A stretch of DNA of 64,000 bases from Azospirillum thermophilum (lineage in GTDB: Bacteria > Pseudomonadota > Alphaproteobacteria > Azospirillales > Azospirillaceae), in assembly GCF_003130795.1 (NCBI RefSeq), contig NZ_CP029352.1, forward strand, positions 62,001-126,000, written 5' to 3'. The notes below the pieces were generated by a model. It was given only the letters and a program-made list of their open reading frames with translations. It had not been told where the DNA came from and searched no databases. The translations under genes and the position numbers were made by a program. Positions 51,150 to 59,505 of this stretch are shown here, one piece after another (within the stretch, counting starts at the first letter, position 1; each line of letters begins with the position of its first letter).

Positions 51150-51257
51150 GGCGCGATCTCGTTCCCTCTTGGGCCGCTACCATGGCCGAAGGCGGCACGG
51201 GAGTCGAGGGGCGGCGGCAACCGGACCGCCCCGTGCCCCGGCGGGCCGGGCTGGGCG

Positions 51258-51370
51258 CATTGTGCAGCGACACGATTCCGCACAATGGGTGCGGGCGGGT
51301 CTTTCGTATTTCAAATCAACCGGTTAAGCGGTTCCATACGTGTACGGCCGTTGTGCAGCGGCCGCACAAC
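51258..51370. promoter_or_regulatory. Paired TTGTGC inverted repeats upstream of polA
   Basis: CATTGTGC (51258-51265) and GCACAATG (51280-51287) form a perfect 8-bp dyad with a 14-base spacer. GTTGTGC (51350-51356) and GCACAAC (51364-51370) form a second with a 7-base spacer. Both share TTGTGCAGCG. Between them lies AT-rich sequence around 51305-51330 that could hold a promoter. They sit between the starts of polA and the end of the XRE gene; 51150-51483 has no other supported gene. Confidence 0.5.
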
Positions 51371-51483
51371 CGGTCCGGCAGGCGCAGGGCGCCGCCGGAG
51401 GCAGGGGCCGGGGATCGGGGCCGACTCGGGGTGGTGATGGAGGCAGGATACCGGGGAGAGGGACGGCCGGCAAGACACGGTTC

Positions 51484-52463
51484 CTACGGCCGCTTCCGGC
51501 CCTCCATCTCCTGCACCTCCCGCTCGACGAGGGCGCGGTCCAGGACATAGCCGTCGAAGCGGCCGTAGAGCGGCGCCAGAAGCTGGTGGACCAGTCCGGG
51601 CAGGTCCTCCGCGATCCGGGCCGGCGTGGCGCGGACGGCGAGGTGGGCTTCCGGCAGGCGGCTGCGGTGGACGCCGACGACCAGCCCGCGGTCCGCCGGC
51701 TTCGCCCAACTGACGAGGTCGCGGCCCTCCAGCCCGGTGTAGCGGAGGCGCAGGTTGATCCCGGCATCCTCGGCCGCCCCCATCGCGCGGGCGAACCCCG
51801 CGGCATGGGCGAGCAGCTCGCCGGCCCGCCAGATCGGCAGGATCACGTCGAAGACGCGGCCGGGCTGCAGCGTCCCCGACCCGTCCTCCTGATAGCCGGA
51901 CTGCAGATAGAGCCGCCCGTCCGTCGAGGCGCGCCAGTAGTCGCTCAGCCCGGCATCGGTGAAAAGCCGGTTGGCATCCGGGTTGCCGAGCCAGCAGGCC
52001 ACGCCATCCTCGTCGCACACCGGCGCAAGGGCCGGAGCGGTCGGAATCCGGAAGGGCGGCCAGCCGGTGTAGCGCACCACCGATCGTTCCAGGATATCGA
52101 GCAGCCGCCTCGGCGACGGCCGTCCGGTAATGCCGGTCACTTCGGTATCGACGCTGTAATGGCCGAGCGGGTGGCGCGACGGGTGGTCCGGCGGCAGCCT
52201 GGCCACCAGTGCCTCCCACCGCTGCCGGCAGGCGGCCAGGAAGGCGTCCTGGGCGAGTCGCCGCCCTCCGCGACCAGACCGACCACGCGCAGGATGGCCA
52301 GCGCGCGGCCGAGCGAGAGGGTGGTGTCGCCCTGGTCGAAGGCGATCAGCGTGGTCCGGCCGACGCCGGCAAGGGCGGCATGCTGCGCCTGGGTCAGCCC
52401 CTCCTCCTTGCGGCGGCGGATGGTTTCGGCGACCAGGGCCGGCCAGTCGAGCGGCTGGATCAT
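51484..52463 (-). pseudogene. XRE-type HTH protein with an uncharacterised C-terminal domain, frameshifted
   Basis: The frame starting at 52463 (MIQPLDWPALVAETIRRRKE) encodes an XRE helix-turn-helix, LTQAQHAALAGVGRTTLIAF. After GLVAEGGDSP it loses sense; the -1 frame continues QDAFLAACRQRWEALVARL and runs to 51484. Adding one C/G to the GGG at 52251-52253 joins them into one protein of about 325 residues. The C-terminal part (RYTGWPPFRIP, CWLGNPDANRLF, YLQSGYQEDGSG, VILPIWRAGELLAHAAG) is not a domain I can name. The ATG overlaps the hipA stop (ATGA). It may act as the HipB-like partner of the kinase. Confidence 0.75.
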
Positions 52464-53641
52464 TCCTCGAACAGTCGGCTGCATGCGTTTTCCACGATTT
52501 CGGCGTAACGATGGAGGAAGCCGTCCTCAGGCTCGGCGTCCGGCGGTTGGATGGCCGTGCTGCGCCGGATGCGGTCGCGAAGCTGCCGCAGGGCCAGACG
52601 GGCGGCGGCGGCGGGAAGGCCGATGGCCTCCGCGAAGGCGAGGATCCGCCTGCGGTCGATCCGGTCGGTCGGGATGCGGTCGCCGCCCAGGGCCAGCGCG
52701 AACTCGGTCTTGTAGGCGCCGCGGTAGACCAGCGTGTTCAGCAGGTCGTAGGCCGGCGACAGCCGCAGCCCGTCCGGCGTCTCCAGAAGCGAGAAGTTCT
52801 TCAGATGCGCGTCGGCATTGCCGATCAGCACGCAGAACACGACGCAGCGGAAGAACTGGTCGAGGTCGATCAGCGGTCGGGCCGAGTGCTGCCGGATGGC
52901 GGCGGCAATCTCCTCGTAGCTCCCGGCATATTTTCCGCCGAAATCGCGGCCCTGCGGACGGGCGAGGATCTGGGCGAAATCCTCCAGCCGGAGCTTCGCC
53001 CCCGTCGCCGTGCGGTCGAAGCGCGTCACGATCAGCGCCGGCTCGTCCAGGCCGGCGACGAAGCCCCTGTCGAAGGCGGTGACCTGCTTCGCCCCCAGCA
53101 CATCCCGCGCCAGCCGCAGCGACAGCAGCTCGTTGCGGACCAGCGTGGGCTCCGACTGGCCGTTGTATTTGGCGATGTGGGTGGCCGGGCCGTCGGCCTC
53201 CGCCGGGAGGTAGCGGTCGCCGTCGTGATAGGCCAGGAGCTTCTTCTGGACGCCGGACACGGTGCGCCCGCCCACCGTCGCCGCCCTGGTCTCTGCGTCA
53301 CCCCCCCAGCCGGACGGCGTGATCGGTTGCACCGGACGGATGCCGATGGCGCCGATGCAGTCCCGCCCGTAGCGCAGAAGAAGGCCGAAATCGTCCTCCT
53401 CCTCCACCCGGCCGGCCCGCGCCTGCTTCTCGCGAAGCCAACCCTCCGGCCCCAGATGCTGGAAGACCGGATGCAGGCCGGCCGGCCAGCCATGCTCGCG
53501 TGTCGCGACCGGCAGGGCGCAGGCAATCGTTTCCGTGACGTCCGGCCCGTAGACGAAGCGCGTTCCACCGTCCGGAGTCTCTAAGAGCACCCCGACCGGC
53601 CGGTCCTTGAACAGGATCTCCGCGCTGCGTTCCGCCGCCAT
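52460..53641 (-). CDS. hipA: HipA-family serine/threonine kinase
   Basis: The 393-residue protein has the HipA N-terminal subdomain (VGVLLETPDGGTRFVYGPDV), the Gly/Ser-rich activation loop region TVSGVQKKLLAY, and the kinase core ALIVTRFDR, CVLIGNADAHLKNFSLL (catalytic HAD-type loop with metal ligand Asp) and LSPAYDLLNTLV. HipA toxins phosphorylate targets such as glutamyl-tRNA synthetase. AAAGG precedes the ATG at 53641; the longer frame to 53791 crosses a large inverted repeat. It is followed, not preceded, by its XRE-type partner, the reverse of classical hipBA. Confidence 0.9.
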   Translation of the reverse strand: MAAERSAEILFKDRPVGVLLETPDGGTRFVYGPDVTETIACALPVATREHGWPAGLHPVFQHLGPEGWLREKQARAGRVEEEDDFGLLLRYGRDCIGAIGIRPVQPITPSGWGGDAETRAATVGGRTVSGVQKKLLAYHDGDRYLPAEADGPATHIAKYNGQSEPTLVRNELLSLRLARDVLGAKQVTAFDRGFVAGLDEPALIVTRFDRTATGAKLRLEDFAQILARPQGRDFGGKYAGSYEEIAAAIRQHSARPLIDLDQFFRCVVFCVLIGNADAHLKNFSLLETPDGLRLSPAYDLLNTLVYRGAYKTEFALALGGDRIPTDRIDRRRILAFAEAIGLPAAAARLALRQLRDRIRRSTAIQPPDAEPEDGFLHRYAEIVENACSRLFEE

Positions 53642-53733
53642 GGTCGCCTTTACCGGACAAGACTGCCCCGCCAAGCAAGAAGGAGGGCCAGAAGTCCAAT
53701 ATAGCGACCACCGGCATTCGATAACAAGGGGAA

Positions 53734-53789
53734 GTCCGTTATCCCGGACATCCGGCCGGAACCGCCGGCCTTGCGCCGGGATAACGGAC
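53734..53789. repeat. 14-bp perfect inverted repeat with nested hairpin upstream of hipA
   Basis: GTCCGTTATCCCGG (53734-53747) is exactly complementary to CCGGGATAACGGAC (53776-53789). Inside the spacer GGCCGG and CCGGCC form a second stem. A further GTCCGTTA copy covers the fba stop at 53854, and GTCCGCGATCACGGAC lies just right of it. The dyad sits 93 bases before the hipA start and after the fba end, so it is a candidate HipBA-type operator or a strong fba terminator. Confidence 0.65.
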
Positions 53790-53853
53790 ATTCAGGCAGC
53801 GGACGGCGCCGGAAAGCCGGCCCCGTCCGCGATCACGGACAGACGGGCGTCCG

Positions 53854-54936
53854 TTACGCCTTGGCCAGCGAGCGGCCGGCCGAGCCGAGGTCGGCGAAGG
53901 CCTCGTCCAGGCGGCGGACGACGCCCGTCTCTCCCTCGCGCAGCCACTTGCGGGGGTCGTAGAGCTTCTTCTGCGGCTTGCCGGTCGCCGGGTCGATCTG
54001 GTGACGGAACGCCACCTCGTTGGCGAAGACGAAGCGGCCGACCGCCTCGGCGAAGGCGAACTGGGTGTCGGTGTCGATGTTCATCTTGAACACGCCGAAG
54101 TCCACCGCCTGGGCGATCTTCTCCTTCTCCGACCCCGACCCGCCGTGGAACACCAGGGCGAGCGGCTTCCTGCCGCCGCCATGGCGGCTCGCCACCAGCT
54201 CCTGCGAGGCGCCGAGGATTTCCGGCCGCAGCTTGACGTTGCCCGGCGCATAGACGCCGTGGACGTTGCCGAAGGAAGCGGCGACCGAGAAATGGCCGAT
54301 CGGCGACAGCAGCTCGTAGGCGCGCAGGACGTCTTCGGGCTGGGTGTAGAGGTGGGCGTTGTCGGCGCTCTCCAGATCCTCGGACCCGATGCCGTCCTCC
54401 TCGCCGCCGGTGACGCCCAGCTCGATCTCCAGGCTCATGCCCAGCGGGGCGAGGCGCCGCAGGATGCGGGCGCATTCCGCCAGATTCTCCTCCAGCGGCT
54501 CTTCCGACAGGTCGAGCATGTGCGAGCTGAACAGCGGACGGCCGGTGTCGCGCACCGCCTGCTCGCTGTGGCCGATCATGCCCTCGACCCAGGGGATCAG
54601 GCCCTTGTTGGCGTGGTCGGTGTGCAGGACGACGCAGACGCCATACTGCTCGGCCAGCAGATGGACGTGGCGGGCGGCCGACACGGCCCCCAGGATGCGG
54701 GCCTGCAGCGCGTCCTTCATGCCTTCGCCGGCAAAGAAGCGCGCACCGCCGTTCGAGAGCTGGATGATCACGTCCGAACGGTTCTTCGCCGCCGCTTCCA
54801 GCACCGCGTTGATCGTGTTGGTGCCGATGACGTTGACCGCCGGAAGGGCGTAGCCGCCCTCCTGGCAGGCGGCGACCAGGGTGCGGTATTCCTCGCCGGT
54901 GACGACGCCGGGCTTCAGTCCTGACAGGGTGGCCAT
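53854..54936 (-). CDS. fba: Class II fructose-bisphosphate aldolase
   Basis: The 360-residue zinc aldolase has the class II features LPAVNVIGTNTINAVLEAAA, VVLHTDHANKGLIPW (zinc ligand His), LEIELGVTGGEEDG, FGNVHGVYAPGNVKL and VFHGGSGSEKEKI. It interconverts fructose-1,6-bisphosphate with the two triose phosphates. AGGAGAGG precedes the ATG at 54936; an N-terminal extension to 55050 would run through an intergenic hairpin and was rejected. Confidence 0.96.
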   Translation of the reverse strand: MATLSGLKPGVVTGEEYRTLVAACQEGGYALPAVNVIGTNTINAVLEAAAKNRSDVIIQLSNGGARFFAGEGMKDALQARILGAVSAARHVHLLAEQYGVCVVLHTDHANKGLIPWVEGMIGHSEQAVRDTGRPLFSSHMLDLSEEPLEENLAECARILRRLAPLGMSLEIELGVTGGEEDGIGSEDLESADNAHLYTQPEDVLRAYELLSPIGHFSVAASFGNVHGVYAPGNVKLRPEILGASQELVASRHGGGRKPLALVFHGGSGSEKEKIAQAVDFGVFKMNIDTDTQFAFAEAVGRFVFANEVAFRHQIDPATGKPQKKLYDPRKWLREGETGVVRRLDEAFADLGSAGRSLAKA

Positions 54937-54977
54937 CGGGGCCTCTCCTTCTTTGTAATCGCGTTCCTGATACTCGT

Positions 54978-55065
54978 GGCCGCCCGGCGTTGCGGGTCCG
55001 GGCGGCCGTGCAAGGATATGGGGCCACACTGCGCCTTTTGCCGGAAACATTGTCCGGAAAGGCGC
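54978..55065. terminator. Two strong hairpins between acyl-CoA synthetase gene and fba
   Basis: GGCCGCCCGG (54978-54987) pairs perfectly with CCGGGCGGCC (54998-55007). GCGCCTTT (55031-55038) pairs with AAAGGCGC (55058-55065), with CCGG/CCGG inside. Both follow the acyl-CoA synthetase stop (55097) on the minus strand and would separate its transcript from fba, or shape the fba leader. Confidence 0.6.
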
Positions 55066-55096
55066 GACATAGTGCTGCCCCCCGCGGCCGCGCGCG

Positions 55097-56803
55097 TCAA
55101 GCGGTGCGCTGCTCCTCCAGGCCGAGTTCGCGGATCATCGCCTGGCGCATCAGGAACTTCTGGATCTTGCCGGTGACCGTCATCGGGAACTCGTCCACGA
55201 AGCGGATGTATTTCGGCACCTTGTAGTGCGCGATCTGGCCCTTGCAGAAGGCCAGAACCCCGGCCTCGTCCAGCGACGCCCCGTCCTTCACGCGGATCCA
55301 GGCGCAGAGCTGTTCGCCGAACTGCTGGTCCGGCACGCCGAACACCTGGACGTCGGAGATGTCGGGGTGGGTGTAGAGGAACTCCTCGATCTCGCGGGGA
55401 TAGATGTTCTCGCCGCCGCGGATGACCATGTCCTTGATGCGGCCGACGATGTTGCAGTAGCCGTCCTCGTCGATGGTGGCGATGTCGCCGGTGTGCATCC
55501 AGCGCGCCTCGTCGATCGCCTCGCGCGTGCGCTGCTCGTCGCCCCAATAGCCGCGCATCACCGAATAGCCGCGGGTCAGCAGCTCGCCCGGCGTGCCCGG
55601 CGGGACGATGCGCCCCTCGGCGTCGACGATCTTGACCTCCAGATGCGGCTGGATGGTGCCGACGGTGGAGACGCGGCGCTCCAGCGGGGTGTCGGTGAAG
55701 GACTGGAAGCTGACCGGGCTGGTCTCCGTCATGCCGTAGGCGATGGTCACCTGGTCCATGTGCATGTCGCCGACGACGCGGCGCATCACCTCGATCGGGC
55801 AGGGGCTGCCGGCCATGATGCCGGTGCGCAGGCTCGACAGGTCGAAGGTGGCGAAGTCCGGGTGGTCGAGGATGGCGATGAACATCGTCGGCACGCCGTG
55901 CAGGCCGGTGCAGCGCTCCTCCTGCACCGCGGTCAGCACCGCCAGCGGGTCGAAGCCCTCGCCGGGGATGACCATGCAGGCCCGGTGCGTGACGCAGGCG
56001 AGGTTGCCCAGCACCATGCCGAAGCAATGGTAGAAGGGCACGGGGATGCACAGCCGGTCCTGCTCGGTCAGGGCCATCGCCTCGCCGATGAAGAAGCCGT
56101 TGTTCAGGATGTTGTGGTGGGTCAGCGTGGCGCCCTTGGGGCTGCCGGTGGTGCCGCTGGTGAACTGGATGTTGACCGGGTCGTCGAACTGCAGGGTGGA
56201 GGACAGCCGCCCCAGCTCCGCCACGTCGGCCGGACGGGCGAGGCCGGGGATGTCGTCGAAGTTCAGCATGCCCGGCGTCTTCTCCGCCCCCAGGCGGATG
56301 ACGGTCTTCAGCGACGGCAGCTTGTGGCTGGAGAGGTCGCCGGGGCGGCAGCGGTCGAGTTCCGGCGCCAGGGTGCGGACCATGCCGATATAGTCGCTGC
56401 TCTTGAAGGCGGGGGCGAGGATCAGCGCCGTGCAGCCCACCTTGTTGACGGCGTATTCCAGCTCGTGCAGGCGGTAGGCCGGGTTGATGTTGACCAGGAT
56501 CAGACCGGCCTTGGCGGTGGCGAACTGGGTCAGCACCCACTCGGAATTGTTCTGCGACCAGATGCCGATGCGGTCGCCCGGCTTCAGCCCCAGCGCCAGG
56601 AAGCCGGCGGCCAGCGCATCGACGCGGCGCTTGAACTCGGAATAGGTCCAGCGCACCCCCTGGTGACGGACGACCAGCGCCGGCCGGTCGGGGGCGGCGG
56701 CGGCGACGCGGTCGAGGTGCGCGCCGATGGTCTCGCCGATCAGCGGCTTGTCGCTCGCGCCGTGGACATAGCTCTGCGTCAGCTTGGTGCTCTGCATGGG
56801 CAT
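55097..56803 (-). CDS. AMP-forming acyl-CoA synthetase
   Basis: The 568-residue ANL enzyme has [49 protein letters not shown], the hinge [16 protein letters not shown] and the catalytic lysine in [12 protein letters not shown]. It matches the medium- and long-chain fatty-acyl-CoA synthetases of the FadD/AcsM group. The ATG at 56803 has GGAGTAGGAA upstream. It lies 216 bp downstream of the qhp cluster on the same strand, so it might activate acids derived from amine oxidation; this is inference only. Confidence 0.92.
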   Translation of the reverse strand: MPMQSTKLTQSYVHGASDKPLIGETIGAHLDRVAAAAPDRPALVVRHQGVRWTYSEFKRRVDALAAGFLALGLKPGDRIGIWSQNNSEWVLTQFATAKAGLILVNINPAYRLHELEYAVNKVGCTALILAPAFKSSDYIGMVRTLAPELDRCRPGDLSSHKLPSLKTVIRLGAEKTPGMLNFDDIPGLARPADVAELGRLSSTLQFDDPVNIQFTSGTTGSPKGATLTHHNILNNGFFIGEAMALTEQDRLCIPVPFYHCFGMVLGNLACVTHRACMVIPGEGFDPLAVLTAVQEERCTGLHGVPTMFIAILDHPDFATFDLSSLRTGIMAGSPCPIEVMRRVVGDMHMDQVTIAYGMTETSPVSFQSFTDTPLERRVSTVGTIQPHLEVKIVDAEGRIVPPGTPGELLTRGYSVMRGYWGDEQRTREAIDEARWMHTGDIATIDEDGYCNIVGRIKDMVIRGGENIYPREIEEFLYTHPDISDVQVFGVPDQQFGEQLCAWIRVKDGASLDEAGVLAFCKGQIAHYKVPKYIRFVDEFPMTVTGKIQKFLMRQAMIRELGLEEQRTA

Positions 56804-56825
56804 TTCCTACTCCGGTCGGTCTCGC

Positions 56826-56940
56826 GGGGACTTGCCCGCCCGCCGGCGGGAGCCGTCCCCTGCTTGTTGTGCGTCCTCCGGTCCGCTCCGGCCCCACCGC
56901 CGCAACCAGCTCCGCGGCGGGTTGCGATACGGAGCCGTAT
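56826..56940. promoter_or_regulatory. Hairpin and palindrome upstream of the acyl-CoA synthetase gene
   Basis: ATACGG (56927-56932), AG, CCGTAT (56935-56940) is a perfect 14-base palindrome and a candidate operator about 125 bases before the start codon. Nearer the gene, GGGGAC/GTCCCC (56826-56831 and 56855-56860) enclose CCCGCC/GGCGGG, a leader hairpin. The interval 56804-57019 holds no gene. Confidence 0.45.
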
Positions 56941-57019
56941 GGTCCGATGACCCCGGTTGTATCACGATTTCATTGCGGGTTCGGGACAAAACATGCGGCC
57001 CGACGGCGGTATGGCGGAG

Positions 57020-57712
57020 CTAGGCGGTCCGCCGCTCCGGCCCGTGGAACCGCGCGATGCGCCTGAGATGGTCCGCCGCCCGCCCGCGGTCCATGTCCGG
57101 GTTTCCGGCCGCCGCCAGGATGCCGGCGAGATGGGCGACGGCGAGGCTGGCGCCGCCCGCCCGCGGCCTCTCCCCGTCCGCCGCGTCGAGGGGGCGGGGG
57201 CAGGCGCCGAAGGCGGCCGGCAGGACGGAGACCTCGCCCGGCCGGCAGCGGGCGTCACCGGTGGCGGCGAGGACGCCGGGATAGGCGGCCGGCCAGACGG
57301 GACCGCCGCGCGCCGGCGAGGCCGCCACCAGCAGCACGCCGGCGGCCAGCGCCTCCTCCACCGCCGCGCGCAGGACCGGGCGGTCGGCGGGCAGGCCGAA
57401 GCTCAGGGTCGCCAGCCGCGCCCCCTGCCCGACCGCCCAGCGCAGGCCGGCGGCGACCGCGGCGGCGGAGGTGACGGGGGCGGCGCCGAAGACCTGGGCA
57501 TCGACCAGCTCCGCCGCCGGAGCGAGGGCGCGCAGGATGGCGGCGACGGCGCTGCCGTGACCGACCCGGTCAGGCCGGGCCGGCACCTGCGCCACCCCGT
57601 CGTCGGTCAGGACGAAGGCGGCAGCGGACCTGACGGTCGCCGCGCCGGAAGCCGTGACGGAACCGGGGGCGATGCCGGGGGCGATGCCGCTGTCGATCAC
57701 CGCGATCCGCAT
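57020..57712 (-). CDS. qhpE: Subtilisin-like leader protease QhpE
   Basis: QhpE removes the leader of the QhpC gamma subunit during maturation of quinohemoprotein amine dehydrogenase. The 230-residue protein has the catalytic triad Asp7 (AVIDSGI), His52 (GHGSAVAAIL) and Ser189 (GGASLAVAHLAG). There is no signal peptide or propeptide, as expected for a cytoplasmic processing enzyme. The usual subtilisin oxyanion-hole Asn is not seen; the segment reads VAASPARGG. The ATG at 57712 overlaps the qhpF stop. Confidence 0.92.
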   Translation of the reverse strand: MRIAVIDSGIAPGIAPGSVTASGAATVRSAAAFVLTDDGVAQVPARPDRVGHGSAVAAILRALAPAAELVDAQVFGAAPVTSAAAVAAGLRWAVGQGARLATLSFGLPADRPVLRAAVEEALAAGVLLVAASPARGGPVWPAAYPGVLAATGDARCRPGEVSVLPAAFGACPRPLDAADGERPRAGGASLAVAHLAGILAAAGNPDMDRGRAADHLRRIARFHGPERRTA

Positions 57713-59406
57713 CACGCCACCGCCTTCCGGCCGGCGGGCGCGGCTTGCGGGTGGGGCAGGAGCAGCCCGTCCTCGATCCGGTAGAGCGCATCGCAGCCGG
57801 CCAGCGCCTCCGCCCGGTGGCTGACGACGATGCGGGTGCGGCCGGCGAACAGCCGGTCGATCTCGGCCGACAGCCGCAGCGCCGCCGCCTCGTCCAGCGC
57901 CGAGACCGGCTCGTCGAGCACCAGGACCTCCGGCGACCGCAGCAGGCAGCGGGCGAGCGCGATGCGCTGGCGCTGGCCGCCCGACAGGGCGGAGGCCCAG
58001 GCGCCGACCGGCGTGTCGAGCCCGCGCGGCAGCGTCGCCAGCCAGCCGGACAGCTGGGCCGCCCCGACCGCCTCGCGCAGCGCCGCCTCCTCCGGCGCGG
58101 GCAGGCCGAAGCGCAGGTTGTCGGCGATGGTGCCGGGCAGCAGCGGCGTCTCCTGCCCCAGCACGCCGATGCGCCGGCGCAGCAGGGCGGGGTCGAGGTC
58201 GCGCAGGTCGACGCCGTCGAGCAGGATGCGCCCCGCCTCCGGGTCGTAATGGCGGTGGAGCAGGTCGACCAGCGTGGATTTTCCGGCGCCGGAGGGGCCG
58301 AGGATGCCGACCTTGGCCCCGGCGGGAACGGCGAGGCTCGCGCCGCGCAGCACCGGGCGGCCGGGCTCATGCGCGAAGGTGACGCCGTCGACAGCCAGGG
58401 CGCCGCCGCCGGGGGCGGGGGCGAGCGGCACGGCGGGCGGGCGGATGGCCGGCTGTTCGGCCAGCAGCTCCCGCACGCGGTCGAGCGAGACGCGGGCGCG
58501 CTGGGCGGAGACGACGAGGCCGAGCAGCCCCTGAACCGGCCCGCTGGCGCGGCCGAGATAGGAGGTGAAGGCGATCAGCGCGCCCAGCGTCAGGCTGCCG
58601 TCGATCACCTGCAGCCCGCCCCACAGGAAGACCGCCGCGGTGCTGGCCGAGGACATCAGCCCCGGCACGCCGCCCGCCGTGAAGGAGGCCATCTGCTGGC
58701 GCAGCAGGCTGCCGAGGAAGGCCTCGTCGAGCCCGGCCAGCCGCTCCGCCTCCTGCCGCTCGGCGCCGGCGGACTGGATCAGCTTCATCGCCGACAGCCG
58801 CTGCACGAGGAAGCCCGTCAGCGCGGCGGTGCCGTCGCGCACCGCGCGGGTGGTGCGCTCGACCCAGGGGCGGGTGCGGCGCAGGACGAGGATCTGCGCC
58901 GGCAGCAGGACGAAGGCGACCAGCGTCAGCGCCGGGTCGATCAGCAGCATCAGCGCCACCGCCCCGGCCAGCGTCAGCACGGCATTGACCGCCGACAGCG
59001 GCGCGTCGACGGCGAAGCGCTGCACCTCCGCCAGATCGCCGTCGAGCCGCCCCAGCACGTCCCCTGCCGACCAGCGGGCATAGAAGCGGGGCGGCAGCGA
59101 CTGGAGATGGCCGTAGAGCGTCTCGCGCATCGCGAAGAGGACGCGGGCCGAGCTGCGGACATAGAGCCAGCGGATCACTCCCGACAGCAGGGTGGAGACC
59201 AGCGCGACCCCCAGCATGGCGAGCGTCGCCGCCACCAGCAGCCGGACGTTCCCGGCCACCAGCCCGTCGTCGATGATGTGCTTGGTCAGCCAGGGCTGCG
59301 CCAGCCCGGCCACGACGCCGGCCAGCGACAGCCCGAAGCAGACCGCCAGTCCGCCGGCCTGGGGCCGGACGAAGGACCAGGCCCACCGCAGGGAGGATGA
59401 GGGCAT
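57712..59406 (-). CDS. qhpF: ABC exporter QhpF (fused membrane and ATPase domains)
   Basis: The 564-residue half-transporter has six membrane helices, then an ATPase with Walker A GPSGAGKSTLVD, signature LSGGQRQRIALARCL and Walker B VLVLDEPVSALDE. In the qhp system it is needed for export of the crosslinked gamma subunit to the periplasm. The ATG at 59406 was preferred over a TTG at 59412. It is 99 bp downstream of qhpB and overlaps qhpE by one base. Confidence 0.92.
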   Translation of the reverse strand: MPSSSLRWAWSFVRPQAGGLAVCFGLSLAGVVAGLAQPWLTKHIIDDGLVAGNVRLLVAATLAMLGVALVSTLLSGVIRWLYVRSSARVLFAMRETLYGHLQSLPPRFYARWSAGDVLGRLDGDLAEVQRFAVDAPLSAVNAVLTLAGAVALMLLIDPALTLVAFVLLPAQILVLRRTRPWVERTTRAVRDGTAALTGFLVQRLSAMKLIQSAGAERQEAERLAGLDEAFLGSLLRQQMASFTAGGVPGLMSSASTAAVFLWGGLQVIDGSLTLGALIAFTSYLGRASGPVQGLLGLVVSAQRARVSLDRVRELLAEQPAIRPPAVPLAPAPGGGALAVDGVTFAHEPGRPVLRGASLAVPAGAKVGILGPSGAGKSTLVDLLHRHYDPEAGRILLDGVDLRDLDPALLRRRIGVLGQETPLLPGTIADNLRFGLPAPEEAALREAVGAAQLSGWLATLPRGLDTPVGAWASALSGGQRQRIALARCLLRSPEVLVLDEPVSALDEAAALRLSAEIDRLFAGRTRIVVSHRAEALAGCDALYRIEDGLLLPHPQAAPAGRKAVA

Positions 59407-59505
59407 GGGCAAGGCTCTTTCAGAGGGTGGCGGAGGGCGGTCGTTCCCCCGTCGCCGCGGCCGGGACGGACCCGGCCACGACGCCGCGGAGCGGGGACCC
59501 CGCCG

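Noticed and set aside
48258..51437. 1059-codon plus-strand frame opposite polA
   Set aside because: Shadow of polA; Leu/Gln/Arg/Val-rich without motifs.
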